Assembly: GCA_005503215.1 (NCBI GenBank)
Contig: SCNS01000019.1
Coordinates: 1 to 64,000, forward strand
Length of the DNA stretch: 64,000 bases
Reading direction: 5' to 3'
Origin: Sphingomonadaceae bacterium 3R27C6
GTDB taxonomy: Bacteria; Pseudomonadota; Alphaproteobacteria; Sphingomonadales; Sphingomonadaceae
The notes under the pieces are model-generated. The model was given only the letters and a program-made list of their open reading frames with translations, did not search any database and was not told the DNA's origin. This document shows positions 25,803 to 35,394 of this stretch, one piece after another (the stretch's first letter is position 1; each line of letters starts with the position of its first letter). A program made the translations under genes and the position numbers.

Positions 25803-26578
25803 CAGATCGAATAGCCACCATCGACTGCCAGGCTCTGGCCGGTGATGAAACCGGCCTCAGTCGACGCCAGAAACGCCACGGCGTTCGCGACATCCTCTGC
25901 ATCGCCGTGGCGTCGGAGAGCGGTGTTGCGTGCGCCGGCATCCATGAATCCTTCTGGCACACGCTCTGCCAGCCGGAACCAGAGCCCGGCTTGCACAGAC
26001 CCGACGCCCACGGCATTAGCGCGAACGCCGTAGCGGCCCTCTTCTCGCGCGACCCCGCGGAGCAGAGCTTCGACGCCGGCCTTTGGCGCGGTCGAAAGAA
26101 TGTCACGTTGCGGATGGCGAAGGAGTCCAGCGGTCGTCAGCGCAGTGAAGGATCCGCGCGTTTCGCGCAGGTGCGGCAAAGCGCCCTTGATAACATTATA
26201 GAAACCAACCAGATCGATCTGCACCGCCTCGTCGAAATCCTGGTCCTTTACATCACCGATATAGTCGAGCGCGATGTCAGTGCCGACGCAATAAACGACC
26301 GCGTTTATCGGACCGAGCGCCGCCTGTGTCTCCTCATACATCTTCTTCACGCTGAGCCGATCGGTGATGTCGGTCTGCTGGATATGATAGGCCTGAGTTT
26401 CCGAAGCGATTTCGCGGCCGATGACCTCAGCGGCGTCACGGTTCGACCGGTAGGTCATGGAGATGGAGGCGCCGCAATGCGCCAGCTTCTTGACAATCGC
26501 GGCGGCGATCCCTCCGCTCCCACCCACGACCAAGGTCGCACCTGGAAACTTCTGCTCTAATGTCTTCTTACTCATCAT
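25802..26578 (-). CDS. SDR-fold protein lacking the catalytic tyrosine
   Basis: A 258-residue SDR-fold protein with a dinucleotide loop of altered form (VVGGSGGIAAAIV), VVYCVGTDIAL and the C-terminal GFITGQSLAVDGGYSI. The canonical YxxxK is replaced by S162-x3-K166 (LSTAPKAGVEAL), so the usual catalytic tyrosine is missing; the preceding serine region reads LTTAG. It may have an unusual mechanism, or a binding or structural role with the adjacent DUF35/thiolase-fold pair. Spacing (1-bp overlap downstream, 21 bp from the monooxygenase) places it firmly in the operon. Confidence 0.82.
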   Translation of the reverse strand: MMSKKTLEQKFPGATLVVGGSGGIAAAIVKKLAHCGASISMTYRSNRDAAEVIGREIASETQAYHIQQTDITDRLSVKKMYEETQAALGPINAVVYCVGTDIALDYIGDVKDQDFDEAVQIDLVGFYNVIKGALPHLRETRGSFTALTTAGLLRHPQRDILSTAPKAGVEALLRGVAREEGRYGVRANAVGVGSVQAGLWFRLAERVPEGFMDAGARNTALRRHGDAEDVANAVAFLASTEAGFITGQSLAVDGGYSI

Positions 26579-26599
26579 TCACGATCCTTTCGATAGCTA

Positions 26600-28486
26600 T
26601 CAAGCGAAGTGAAAGTCTGTCTGCTGCGGCTTCTGGCACGATGCCCAATAATCGATGAGTTTGCCGGGCTGATTGATGATGATGCGGCCCACCGAATTCT
26701 TGTACCAGCCGTTCACATTGGGGTGGGCCCAAACGAAGGACTGCATTTCTCGGTCGATACGCGCCCGATAATTGTCATGAACGTTGGGATCGACCGTGAT
26801 GGTGCGAAACCCGCCCTCCTCAACAAGCGAGATGCAGCGCGTCACATATTTTGCCTGGCATTCAGCAAGGAACATGACGCTGCCGCCATGTCCGAGACCC
26901 GTATTGGGACCGTAAAGCACAAACATGTTCGGGAAGTCGGGAACGGTCATGCCGAGATAGGCAGACGGATCGTCTTCGCCCCACTTGTCGCGGATCGTCC
27001 CGTTCGTTCCGATGATTTCCATGGGCCAAAGCATCCGGCCTGCATGAAAGCCGGTCGCAAGAATGATGGTATCGACATCGATCTCCCGCCCGTCGGAAAG
27101 CCTGATCGACTTTTCGAGAATTTGATCGATTGCATCGGTTTCAAGCGCGGTTTTGGGATCGAGGAGCATGTCGAACCAGCCGGCATCCGCTACGACTCGC
27201 TTGCCATAGGGCGGATAATCCGGCTTAACCTTGGCGAGTAGGTCGGGCCTCTCGGCCAGCCTTTCCGTCATATAATGGACCATGCGATCCCGTAGGCGCG
27301 CATTCAAGGCATTCACCGAATCGCGCCCACCATTCCAATCAGGATCAATGCGCAGAACCGGATAAAGGCCGTCGGCGAACGCCCAGAACATCTGAAAGCG
27401 ATACCAGTTGCCATAGAAGGGGAGATTGGCGAGCACCCATTTCTTGCCCGCACTCACCTTCCGGTCGAGATTGCGAATCTTTGAAATCCATGTCCCCGTC
27501 CGCTGGAAGATGGTGAGTTTTTCGACTTCGGGAAGAATGGCGGGTCCGATTTGCGCCGCGCTCGCCCCGGTGCCGACCAAAGCCACCCGCTTGCCACGGA
27601 CATCGCCCATTCCGCGCCATTCGGCGGTATGGACGACAGGTCCAGCGAAGTTTTCGAGCCCAGCAATTGCAGGCTTAGCAGGTCGATTGAGCTGCCCCAC
27701 GGCCGTTACGAGAAATTGAGCGTCGAGAACGGTCTCTCCGTCGGTCGCGGAGAGAAACCGAACGGACCACCTTCCAGCGTCTTCGTCATATCGGGCTTGC
27801 GACACCTCACAGCTCAGGCGAATGTCGGGCCACAAGTCGAAGCGGTCGCAAACTGAAACCAGATAGTCGAGTATGCTCTGCTGCCCGGAATAATATTCGG
27901 GCCAGTCGTCATTGGTGGCGAACGAATATTCATAGAAATGATTCGGTGTATCTACCGCGCATCCAGGGTAGACGTTCTCGAACCACGTCCCCCCAACCGA
28001 AGCGTTCTTTTCCAGAAGCACAAACGGTATTCCGGCCTGCCTGAAACGAACCGCCTGTGCGATACCCGATACGCCCGCGCCAACGATGATCGCTTTTGTT
28101 CCGTCCCTGCGAGCGGCCTTCGGCGGATCAGAAATCCCAGCCTGCATCCGATGGAACGCGATCTGCTCGCGCGCCATCGCGACATAGTCCTGCGCAACCT
28201 CTTCCCCGACCGCGACGGACAGCATGTTTTGCAGGATCGCGTCATCGAGCTCGGTAAGCTTCGGCGTTCCCCCAGCCTCTATCTGACGATAGGCTTTCGC
28301 CGCGCCATCGCATATCTCGCGCTGGAGATCATCCGGTACCTTCGCCTGATGCGCCCAGGGCCCCCTGATGAACGGTCGCACACGTTCCAGCAAGGTGAGA
28401 TCGCCGCTGATCTGGGCGAGCGACAGGGCAAGGGGGACGATATCGGCAGATTCAATATGACGCACAAGGGTCTTGTCATCGATCAT
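26600..28486 (-). CDS. Baeyer-Villiger monooxygenase (HAPMO-like)
   Basis: A 628-residue FAD/NADPH-dependent monooxygenase. It has an N-terminal extension of about 130 residues, as in 4-hydroxyacetophenone monooxygenase, then the FAD loop GAGVSG (136-141), GGTWFENVYPGCAVDTPNHF, the Baeyer-Villiger fingerprint F280-x-G-x3-H-x3-W290 (FAGPVVHTAEW, followed by R rather than P), and the NADPH loop GTGASA (305-310). It should insert oxygen beside a ketone carbonyl to give an ester or lactone. Located directly after the TonB receptor, it may catalyse an early step on the imported compound. The substrate is not known. Confidence 0.88.
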   Translation of the reverse strand: MIDDKTLVRHIESADIVPLALSLAQISGDLTLLERVRPFIRGPWAHQAKVPDDLQREICDGAAKAYRQIEAGGTPKLTELDDAILQNMLSVAVGEEVAQDYVAMAREQIAFHRMQAGISDPPKAARRDGTKAIIVGAGVSGIAQAVRFRQAGIPFVLLEKNASVGGTWFENVYPGCAVDTPNHFYEYSFATNDDWPEYYSGQQSILDYLVSVCDRFDLWPDIRLSCEVSQARYDEDAGRWSVRFLSATDGETVLDAQFLVTAVGQLNRPAKPAIAGLENFAGPVVHTAEWRGMGDVRGKRVALVGTGASAAQIGPAILPEVEKLTIFQRTGTWISKIRNLDRKVSAGKKWVLANLPFYGNWYRFQMFWAFADGLYPVLRIDPDWNGGRDSVNALNARLRDRMVHYMTERLAERPDLLAKVKPDYPPYGKRVVADAGWFDMLLDPKTALETDAIDQILEKSIRLSDGREIDVDTIILATGFHAGRMLWPMEIIGTNGTIRDKWGEDDPSAYLGMTVPDFPNMFVLYGPNTGLGHGGSVMFLAECQAKYVTRCISLVEEGGFRTITVDPNVHDNYRARIDREMQSFVWAHPNVNGWYKNSVGRIIINQPGKLIDYWASCQKPQQTDFHFA

Positions 28487-28522
28487 CAGGAATTCCCGCG
28501 AAAGCGATAGGATGTTGGTCGG

Positions 28523-31067
28523 CTAGAACCGAAAGGTGGTCTGCAGCATGATTTCGCGGCCGCGCGCGACCACGCCGCGCTGCTCGCCCACGGTAAGCGG
28601 AATGCTTGTTCCCCCGGTGCGGTCGGCGGCGTAGAGAAGATAATATTTGTTCGTGAGATTGCGGCCGATTAACGATACGTCCCACTTTTCCGCGCTTTGG
28701 GCGATGCGAAGGCTTGCGTTCAGCCGCCAGAAGTCGTCCTGATAGGTCGACGGCGCCATGGTTTCGGACGCGTAATAGCCGCTCGAATAGAAGGCATCGC
28801 CCGACAGCTCGAAGATGAGGTCGTTCGATACATCTCCCGTCAACAGGAAGCCCGCGCTTCCCGACCATTTCGGCGAACGGGCGGGAGCGCGTCCATCAAA
28901 AACCTGCTCAAGGACGACGCCGCCTGCTGGCGTCAGGAAGCGGGACCCGTCTGGATTCAAGCGAAATACGCAGTTTGGCGGCGCATCCGCGGTCAGCGCT
29001 TGAGCGGCCGGAATGGTATAGCCGTAACACTGCCCAGTATAATTTTCGAACTTGTTATCGACGTATGAGAGCGCGCCGCGGAGCGAGAAATTGCGGCTCG
29101 CCCGGAAGCGCGCCTCGATATCGGCACCGCGTTGCCGGACGGCTCCGGCATTATCGATCGAGTAGCGCAGAACCGTCGCGTCGTAGGTGTTTACCTGCAG
29201 ATCCTTGAAACGATAGGCGAACAGGGAAGCATTAAGGCTGAGGCGCCGGTCGAGGAGTTCAGCTTTCGCACCCAATTCAAATCCCGTCGATCGTTCCGAT
29301 CCGAAATCGAAGTCCGCGAGTGTGGAACTGATCTGCTGAAATGTGGTTAGCCCATATCCGCCGGATTTGAATCCCGACTTGTAGGCAATGTAGATCGTCG
29401 CATCCTGCGATGGGTAAAATGAGATGGTCGCCTCTGGCGAAATATTGCTGTCGGAGAAGCGTCCGGCGAGAACACCCGGAGTCTGATCGAGGGAAGAGGG
29501 ATAGATCGTATCGAGCGTGCCATACTGCCCCGCCGCCGAATCGAAGCCGTAGAGATTGCGGGAACTCATATATTTGCGTTCACGCGTATACCGCGCGCCG
29601 CCGGCGATTTCGGCGACCTCGCCGATCTTGTATATCAGCTGGCCAAATATCGAGTAAGTCCGACCGTCAGTCGAACCGAGTTTTTCATAGGCGCTGTATC
29701 GATTGGCTGCCGGATTATAAGTGAGCGAATCCAAGGTTGCGACATCGTTGTAGATCACATCGCGCGTATCCTGGAAAAACCCGCCGACCATGACATTGAG
29801 CGGGCCTTCTGAATTGGTGAGGAGGCGAATCTCCTGGCTCAGCGACCGCGATGAGGTGTCATCAAGAACCGGAACGACCGAGAAGGAACTCTGCTCGGTT
29901 CCGGACCAGCTGAAGTTAGAGATGCGCGAGTATGCCGTGGTCGACGTTAGAGTGGCTGGCTCCCATGCGGCTTCGACATTCAACGACGCGACGATCGCAT
30001 TGACGCGGCCACGGTTTTTCCCATCAGCAGGCGCCCGGGGAAAGGTCTGCGCGATAGCCGCCGGTCGGGCCGCATTCGTCAGCCGATTGTCCGGCCGGCA
30101 CTCGCCGAACGGATCCACCACACCGAAAGCGTGAGGCTGCCCTCCGACGCAAGGGCCGATGACCTGCGAACCGAGGCCGTTCCCCTGATCTTTGCCGCGT
30201 GCGCCGAACACTCTGAGGCTTGCCGTCACGACTTGCGATGGCTCATACTGCAAGGTCAAGCGGCCGAGCAGGTCGCTGTCGCCGACGCGAGAACTGATCG
30301 CCCCGGGGAGTTGGGCGGCACCGGCGGGTTGCGCTGGCGTATAGAAGGGGTTGGCGATCGGACGGGCATCATTGTACATCCAACCCTTCGCATCGCGATA
30401 GCGGACCGCGAGCCGCGCCTTCAGCGTTTCGGTGATCGGGCCGCTTACGACGCCTTCCAGCGTGTATTCGTCGGCGACAAACTCGTAACCGGCACGCAGT
30501 CGCGCTTCGAACGAATTCGTTGGCGCAGAACTGGTCACCGATATGACGCCGGCGGGACTGTTCTTTCCGAAGAACAACGCCTGCGGCCCTTTCAGCACCT
30601 CGACTTGCGCGAGATCGAAAAACGAAAGGGTGGACAAGCGGCCATTAGAAAGCTGGACGCCATCGACCGCGACCGAAACGGATTGCTCGAACCCGAATTG
30701 CTGCGCAGCGGAACTGATGCCGCGGATTGCGATCGATCCTCCCGACCCGGCCTTGTAACTACCCACAATCACGGTCGGCGTCAGTTCGCCGATCTTTGAA
30801 AGGCTGTCGGCACTACCGCGGGTAAGCTGTTCGCTTCCCACGACGGATACGGCGACCGGAACACGCAAGAGAGATTCATCGCGGCGGCGTGCAGTCACGA
30901 TGATGTCCCCCCCCCCCTCCGTCCGTTGCTTCAGCGCTTTCGGGCGCAGGGGCGGGCTGAGCCGCCACCGTTTCAACGTCCTGCGCGAACGCATTCCCGC
31001 AGAACCCCGCCCCGAAAAGGACCGCCGCCGACGACAGCATCCAGCGCGCCTTCGAATTGATGTTCAT
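28523..31067 (-). CDS. TonB-dependent receptor, reading frame broken at a G11 tract
   Basis: The barrel and plug are in one frame from 28523 to about 30994 (DIIVTARRRDESLLRVPVAV, IAIRGISSAAQQFGFEQSV, VEVLKGPQALFFGKNSPAGV; C-terminal MLQTTFRF). The signal peptide (MNINSKARWMLSSAAVLFGA, then GFCGNAFAQD, start 31067, good GAGAGAGG box) is in another frame that dies 18 codons into the plug. The frames meet at 11 consecutive G on the coding strand. Ten G would give ATDGGGGDIIVTARRR, a perfect receptor N-terminus of about 847 residues. The gene is either phase-variable by slippage (present state OFF) or miscalled at a homopolymer. It heads the long catabolic operon. Confidence 0.85.
30907..30917. 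repeat. C11/G11 homopolymer inside the receptor gene
   Basis: Eleven C on the plus strand, eleven G on the coding strand. It lies between the signal peptide and plug domain of the receptor, exactly where the reading frame shifts. Tracts of this length are known slippage sites for phase variation in other bacteria and also a common source of sequencing error. Confidence 0.9.
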
Positions 31068-31114
31068 TAGCCTCTCTCCCTGGCTCCAGCCGATTCGCTT
31101 GGTTGGTTATTGAC

Positions 31115-31128
31115 ATACTACGTAGTAT
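31115..31128. promoter_or_regulatory. Palindromic operator candidate 1 (ATACTACGTAGTAT)
   Basis: A perfect 14-bp palindrome 48-61 bp upstream of the receptor start, followed on the plus strand by a T run and overlapping a TTGACA hexamer. It shares ATACT-N4-AGTAT-TTTTT with site 2 near the divergent acyl-CoA synthetase. Probably a dimeric repressor site, TetR-type by size. Confidence 0.6.
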
Positions 31129-31274
31129 TTTTTTGACAAGCGCCGTTTTTCGATCTTTCTCGAAAACACGATTTTCGATGAATAATCGGCAGATATTCTG
31201 ACTTATATCCGCAATTTCGGCCATAGCGAGGCCGAAGATTCTGCGCTTGCGAATGCCCCGCGACCGCCTTAGAA

Positions 31275-31288
31275 ATACTCCTCAGTAT
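31275..31288. promoter_or_regulatory. Palindromic operator candidate 2 (ATACTCCTCAGTAT)
   Basis: Inverted repeat with arms AAATACT/AGTATTT around four bases, 34-47 bp upstream of the synthetase start at 31322. Same ATACT-N4-AGTAT pattern and trailing T run as site 1, so one regulator may control both divergent units. Confidence 0.6.
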
Positions 31289-31321
31289 TTTTTATAAGAA
31301 GTCAGAATGAGGAGAGGTGGC

Positions 31322-32989
31322 ATGAAAGGGCTCGACGAACTGGGCGATGCCTTGGATACTGTGGCAACTTCAACCGGAGCCGAGGTTCACGAAAACATGC
31401 ACACGCTCACGGTAGGTACGGCGCTTCGGCGTTCGGCGCGCGATTTCCCGGACGTACCCTTCGTCATCGATGGAAGCTCGTCGCTTACTTTTGCCGAAAC
31501 GGACCGGCAGGTCGATTCGATTGCCCAAGGCCTGCTTGATCTTGGTTTGGGCAAGGGCACGCACATCGGACTGATGCTGGTGAACTCGACCGCGTTTGTC
31601 CTTGCCTTCCTTGCCTGTGCCCGGATCGGCGCCGTGGTCGTGCCGCTGAGCACGCGATACAAGACGCAGGAAGCGCGTAACATCCTCGATGCCATGGACG
31701 TCGAGGCCATCATCATTCACAACGACATCTGGGGGCTGAACCATCGCGGAATGATGCGCGAGATCGCGCCGCACCTCGATGGCGACGGCGAAAGCCGCGG
31801 AAAGCTTCGCACGCTGATCGTCGTAGGAGGCGTCGCACCATCGAGCGGCGCGACTTTCGACGAGCTGCTACTAGCCAACGCCAGCGTTCGCTTGCATGAG
31901 GCGGAGAGCCAGGTCGAACAAGCGGACCTGTTGCTCATTTCCAGCACCTCCGGCACCACAGGAAATCCGAAGGGTGTGATGCACACACATCGCGTCCTGA
32001 TCCAGTCGCTGAATATGGGCCAGCGACTGGCCATGGGGCCTGCGACACCCACGCTGGGGCATGGCCCATTTTATCATGCGGGCGGGCTCTTCATTCAGTT
32101 CCTGCCATCTCTCCTTCTGGGATCGACCCTCGTCGTCATGGACCGATGGGATGGCGAGACGGCACTGGAACTGATCGAGCGTTACCGGATCGAGGCTTTC
32201 GGCGGCGGCCTTGCGCATTATACTGATCTTGTAGACGCGCAGATGAAGCATGAGCGCGATATCGGATCGCTGCAGGGAACATGGATCGGCGGCAACGCGA
32301 TCGGGCCAGAAAACTACGAGATATTTACAAGAGCGCTCGGACTGGAGCGCCTGATGTCGGGCTACGGAATGACCGAGAATACGATCGCGACCACGTTCAA
32401 CCGATGGGATGACCCCCCTGGCCGCTGCTGCAGCAATCAGGCGCCGCTCTTCGCCAACTGCGAGCTGGCAATCGTGGATCCCGACACGCTTCAACAGCAG
32501 CCGCGAGGAGCTCCCGGCGAAATCTGGTGCCGCGGCGAGACGGTGATGGAGGGATATTATCGCAACCCTTCAGCGACGAGCGACGCTTTGACGCCCGACG
32601 GATGGCTTCGGACCGGCGACATTGGGGTGTTGGACGATGAGGGCTACCTCGCGATTGTGGGTCGCCTTAAAGAAATGCTCAAGATTGGCGGGACAAACGC
32701 CTATTGCGCCGATATCGAGGCGCAGCTGCAGGCGCATCCGGCTGTGAGCATCGCGGTCGTCGTGGGCGTTCCCGATCCCCGGCTGGACGAAGTCCCCTAC
32801 GCTTTCCTGACATTGAACGCCGATATTCCGTTCGACGAAGCCGAGCTTCGCGCATTCTGCCGGACCACAATGGCGAGTTACAAGGTGCCGCGATTCTTTG
32901 AGATACTCGACCAGATGCCGCGCATGCCGAATGAAAAATATGATCGCGTCCTGCTGAAGCGCCAGGCCGAAGCGCAGATAGCCCAATGA
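31322..32989 (+). CDS. Acyl-CoA synthetase (AMP-forming)
   Basis: A 555-residue AMP-dependent synthetase/ligase. Motifs: SSTSGTTGNPKGVMHTHRVL (P-loop), GYGMTENT, GEIWCRGETVMEGYYRNP, GWLRTGDIGVLDDEGYLAIV and GRLKEMLKIGGTNAY. The C-terminal end has MPRMPNEKYDR, where the catalytic lysine is usual. It activates a carboxylic acid as acyl-CoA. ATG 31322 has GAGGAGAGG upstream, whereas the ATG at 31307 lacks a site. It opens a plus-strand pair with an MFS transporter and is divergent from the receptor operon, sharing its palindromic control region. The acid is probably an intermediate or substrate of that operon. Confidence 0.9.
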   Translation: MKGLDELGDALDTVATSTGAEVHENMHTLTVGTALRRSARDFPDVPFVIDGSSSLTFAETDRQVDSIAQGLLDLGLGKGTHIGLMLVNSTAFVLAFLACARIGAVVVPLSTRYKTQEARNILDAMDVEAIIIHNDIWGLNHRGMMREIAPHLDGDGESRGKLRTLIVVGGVAPSSGATFDELLLANASVRLHEAESQVEQADLLLISSTSGTTGNPKGVMHTHRVLIQSLNMGQRLAMGPATPTLGHGPFYHAGGLFIQFLPSLLLGSTLVVMDRWDGETALELIERYRIEAFGGGLAHYTDLVDAQMKHERDIGSLQGTWIGGNAIGPENYEIFTRALGLERLMSGYGMTENTIATTFNRWDDPPGRCCSNQAPLFANCELAIVDPDTLQQQPRGAPGEIWCRGETVMEGYYRNPSATSDALTPDGWLRTGDIGVLDDEGYLAIVGRLKEMLKIGGTNAYCADIEAQLQAHPAVSIAVVVGVPDPRLDEVPYAFLTLNADIPFDEAELRAFCRTTMASYKVPRFFEILDQMPRMPNEKYDRVLLKRQAEAQIAQ

Positions 32990-34332
32990 ACAGAAATGAC
33001 CCCGAAACCGAAGGGAGGCCGAGCGACGACAGGCGGGAAGAGGATTGGCCAAGCGAAGCCTATGGCTGGTATGTCGTAACCATACTTATCATCGCCTATA
33101 TCGTCGCCTTCATTGATCGCCAATTGCTTACCCTTCTGGTCGAACCGATCAGGGCGGATCTGAACATAAGCGACACGCAATTCAGCCTTCTTCAAGGATT
33201 TGCGTTCGCATTGCTGTATGCGATCGCCGGTATTCCGATCGCCAGATACGGCGATCGCGCGTCCCGCCGTAATATCATCATCATCGGCGTTGCCGTCTGG
33301 TCGCTGGCTACGGCTATGTGCGGACTGGCTCGGTCATTCGCGCAGCTGTTCATAGCGCGGGTAGCGGTCGGCGTCGGCGAAGCGGCGCTTTCGCCCCAAG
33401 CCTATTCGCTTCTTGCCGACCTTTTCCCGCCCCACCGTCTCGCGCGCGCAACCGGCGCCTATTCGCTTTCCATCTATGTCGGAAGCGGGTTGGCGCTTAT
33501 CCTTGGCGGAGCGCTTATCGAGATGCTTTCGGCGCCCGCGCTATCGTCGCTCCCCCTGATCGGAGGCATTGCCCCCTGGCAGCGGGCCTTTGTCCTGACC
33601 GGGTTACTCGGCATTCCGGTCGCGCTCCTTCTTTTCACGATTGCAGAGCCGGCGCGCCGCGGCGCGATCGACCATGGCCATTCCAAAGAGCGGGCGAGCG
33701 TGCGTGAGCTGCCAAAGGCGACGCGGCGTCATTTGGGTTGGGCGCTTGCGGGATTCACAATGTTCTTTGTCGTCGTCGTCGGCCTGCTGGCCTGGGTTCC
33801 CACGTATTTTGTCCGCCTTCATAATTGGTCGATCGGGACTGTCGGACTCCGGTTTGGCTTGCTGCTCGCGATTGGGGGCTCTGTGGGGTCGCTGGCGGCG
33901 GGCGCACTGGCCGATCGTTGGCAACGCTTGGGCAAGAGCGCCCCTCATGTTCGAGCGGGCCTTTTGTTCGGGACACTCTCACTCCCGTCCGCGATTTTCG
34001 CTCCGCTTGTCACGTGGCCTATTGCCGCGTTGCTGCTGTTCGGATTGACGCTTACATTACTCAGCGGACTGGCGGGACTGTCCGCGGCGCTCGTTCAGGT
34101 GTCGGTACCGAACAGACTACGCGGGCAAACCACGGCGATGTTCTTTCTCGTAACCTCGCTTGTCGGCACGGCCGGAGGACCACTTTTCGTCGCGTTGCTC
34201 AACGATTATATTTTCGGTTCGGAAAGCGCCATTGGACTTTCGGTCGCAACGATGAGCGGACTATGCGGCATCCTCGGAGTTTTAGCTCTTGCGCGCTGCC
34301 TGACGATCAAAAGGGTCGCGACCGAGTTCTAA
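32986..34332 (+). CDS. MFS transporter (spinster-like)
   Basis: A 448-residue major facilitator protein with about 12 membrane helices. The first helix is WYVVTILIIAYIVAFIDRQL, and the loop 2-3 signature is ARYGDRASRRNIIIIG. FIDRQLLTLLVEPIRADL is typical of the spinster-like branch common in sphingomonad catabolic clusters. It overlaps the acyl-CoA synthetase stop by 4 bp, so cotranscription is likely. It probably carries a small organic acid across the inner membrane, complementing the outer-membrane receptor. A short stem ATGCGC/GCGCAT at the stop codon could aid termination. The stretch 34354-34509 holds nothing I can name. Confidence 0.88.
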   Translation: MNRNDPETEGRPSDDRREEDWPSEAYGWYVVTILIIAYIVAFIDRQLLTLLVEPIRADLNISDTQFSLLQGFAFALLYAIAGIPIARYGDRASRRNIIIIGVAVWSLATAMCGLARSFAQLFIARVAVGVGEAALSPQAYSLLADLFPPHRLARATGAYSLSIYVGSGLALILGGALIEMLSAPALSSLPLIGGIAPWQRAFVLTGLLGIPVALLLFTIAEPARRGAIDHGHSKERASVRELPKATRRHLGWALAGFTMFFVVVVGLLAWVPTYFVRLHNWSIGTVGLRFGLLLAIGGSVGSLAAGALADRWQRLGKSAPHVRAGLLFGTLSLPSAIFAPLVTWPIAALLLFGLTLTLLSGLAGLSAALVQVSVPNRLRGQTTAMFFLVTSLVGTAGGPLFVALLNDYIFGSESAIGLSVATMSGLCGILGVLALARCLTIKRVATEF

Positions 34333-34509
34333 TGCGCCAAAAGAGGTGCGCATAATGAGACATCGTCACTGGTCGTTAAGCTAATTCGCGTTCTCCGGTC
34401 ACGACCTAGAACGATGGGTTTCTGAAGACGGGCAAGGCACTGGCAGTGTCCGGAAACCTAGCAAGAGGAGAGGAGCGGCTTTTCAGCGCTTTCTCTCAAG
34501 ACAGTTCGC

Positions 34510-35393
34510 TCATTGCAATGCTCGATGATCCAGCTGCCTGGCCGACAGGGGCATCCGCCGCGCGACCGCCTCGGCGCGCAGCGCCGGGACAAAGTGGAAC
34601 GACGTGCCGGGGCCGCGCTGGCGCGCCTGGAACAGCGCGAGTTCGGCGCTGCCGATCAATTCTGCGGCGCTCGTCCCGTGAGCCGGCGCGACCGCGATGC
34701 CGATAGTCCCCGCGAGCCGCACCTCGTGCCCGTCGACCACGACAGGCTCCGCGATCGCCGCCAGAATCGCATGTGCTAGCGCGTCGAGCGCGAGTACGCC
34801 GCGGTCGCGGGCGAGAATAGTGAAGGCGGCGCCGCCGGAGCGCGCGAGAAGGTCGGTTTCCGAGAGGGTCGCGCCGAGCCGCTCAGCGACGCCGAGCAGC
34901 ACCTGATCGCCCGCCGCATGACCGAGCGTATTGTTGATGTCGGTAAAGCCGCCAAGGTCCGCGACGAGGATCGCCGCCGCCTCGCCGGCCTCCACCACCG
35001 CCGAAAGTTCGGTTTGCATAAGATTGCGGTTCGCGACGCCGGTAAGGCTGTCGAAGTTGGCGAGACGGTAGAGCATGTCATGCTCGCGTCGGCGCTCGGT
35101 CATGTCGCGGACGATCGTCCCGAAATGCATCGCGCCGTCTTCGTGCCAATGCGACCAGTGGATCTCGCCGGGGGAGCGCTCGCCCGACGCGCGCACGCCG
35201 GTGAGCGGCGTCGCCCCGGCAATCGGCATTCCGCCGCCGCGCACGCGCGCGATCGCGGCGTGGACCAGCGGGTGGTCGCTCGCGTCGATGATCCGGTCGA
35301 TCGACTGCCCGATCATCTCGGCCTCGTCGCGCCCGAACATCGCGTCCGCCGCCGCCGCTTCGAACGCCGCATCGGCCTGCCTCAGGGCGTCGA
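34510..35393 (-). pseudogene. PAS-GGDEF signalling protein remnant
   Basis: The minus strand encodes part of a PAS domain (ADAMFGRDEAEMIGQSIDRI ... IHWSHWHEDGAMHFGTIVRDMTERRR) followed by a GGDEF domain (LANFDSLTGVANR, VADLGGFTDINNTLGHAAGD). The active-site GGDEF signature is degenerate (RSGGAAFTIL), so cyclase activity is unlikely. After FHFVPALRAEAVARRM, where an EAL domain would normally begin, the frame ends in unrelated residues. The 5' side runs openly past the ATG at 35340 into an hsp20 tail encoded on the other strand at about 35394. Both ends are therefore broken. Confidence 0.7.
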
Positions 35394-35394
35394 C

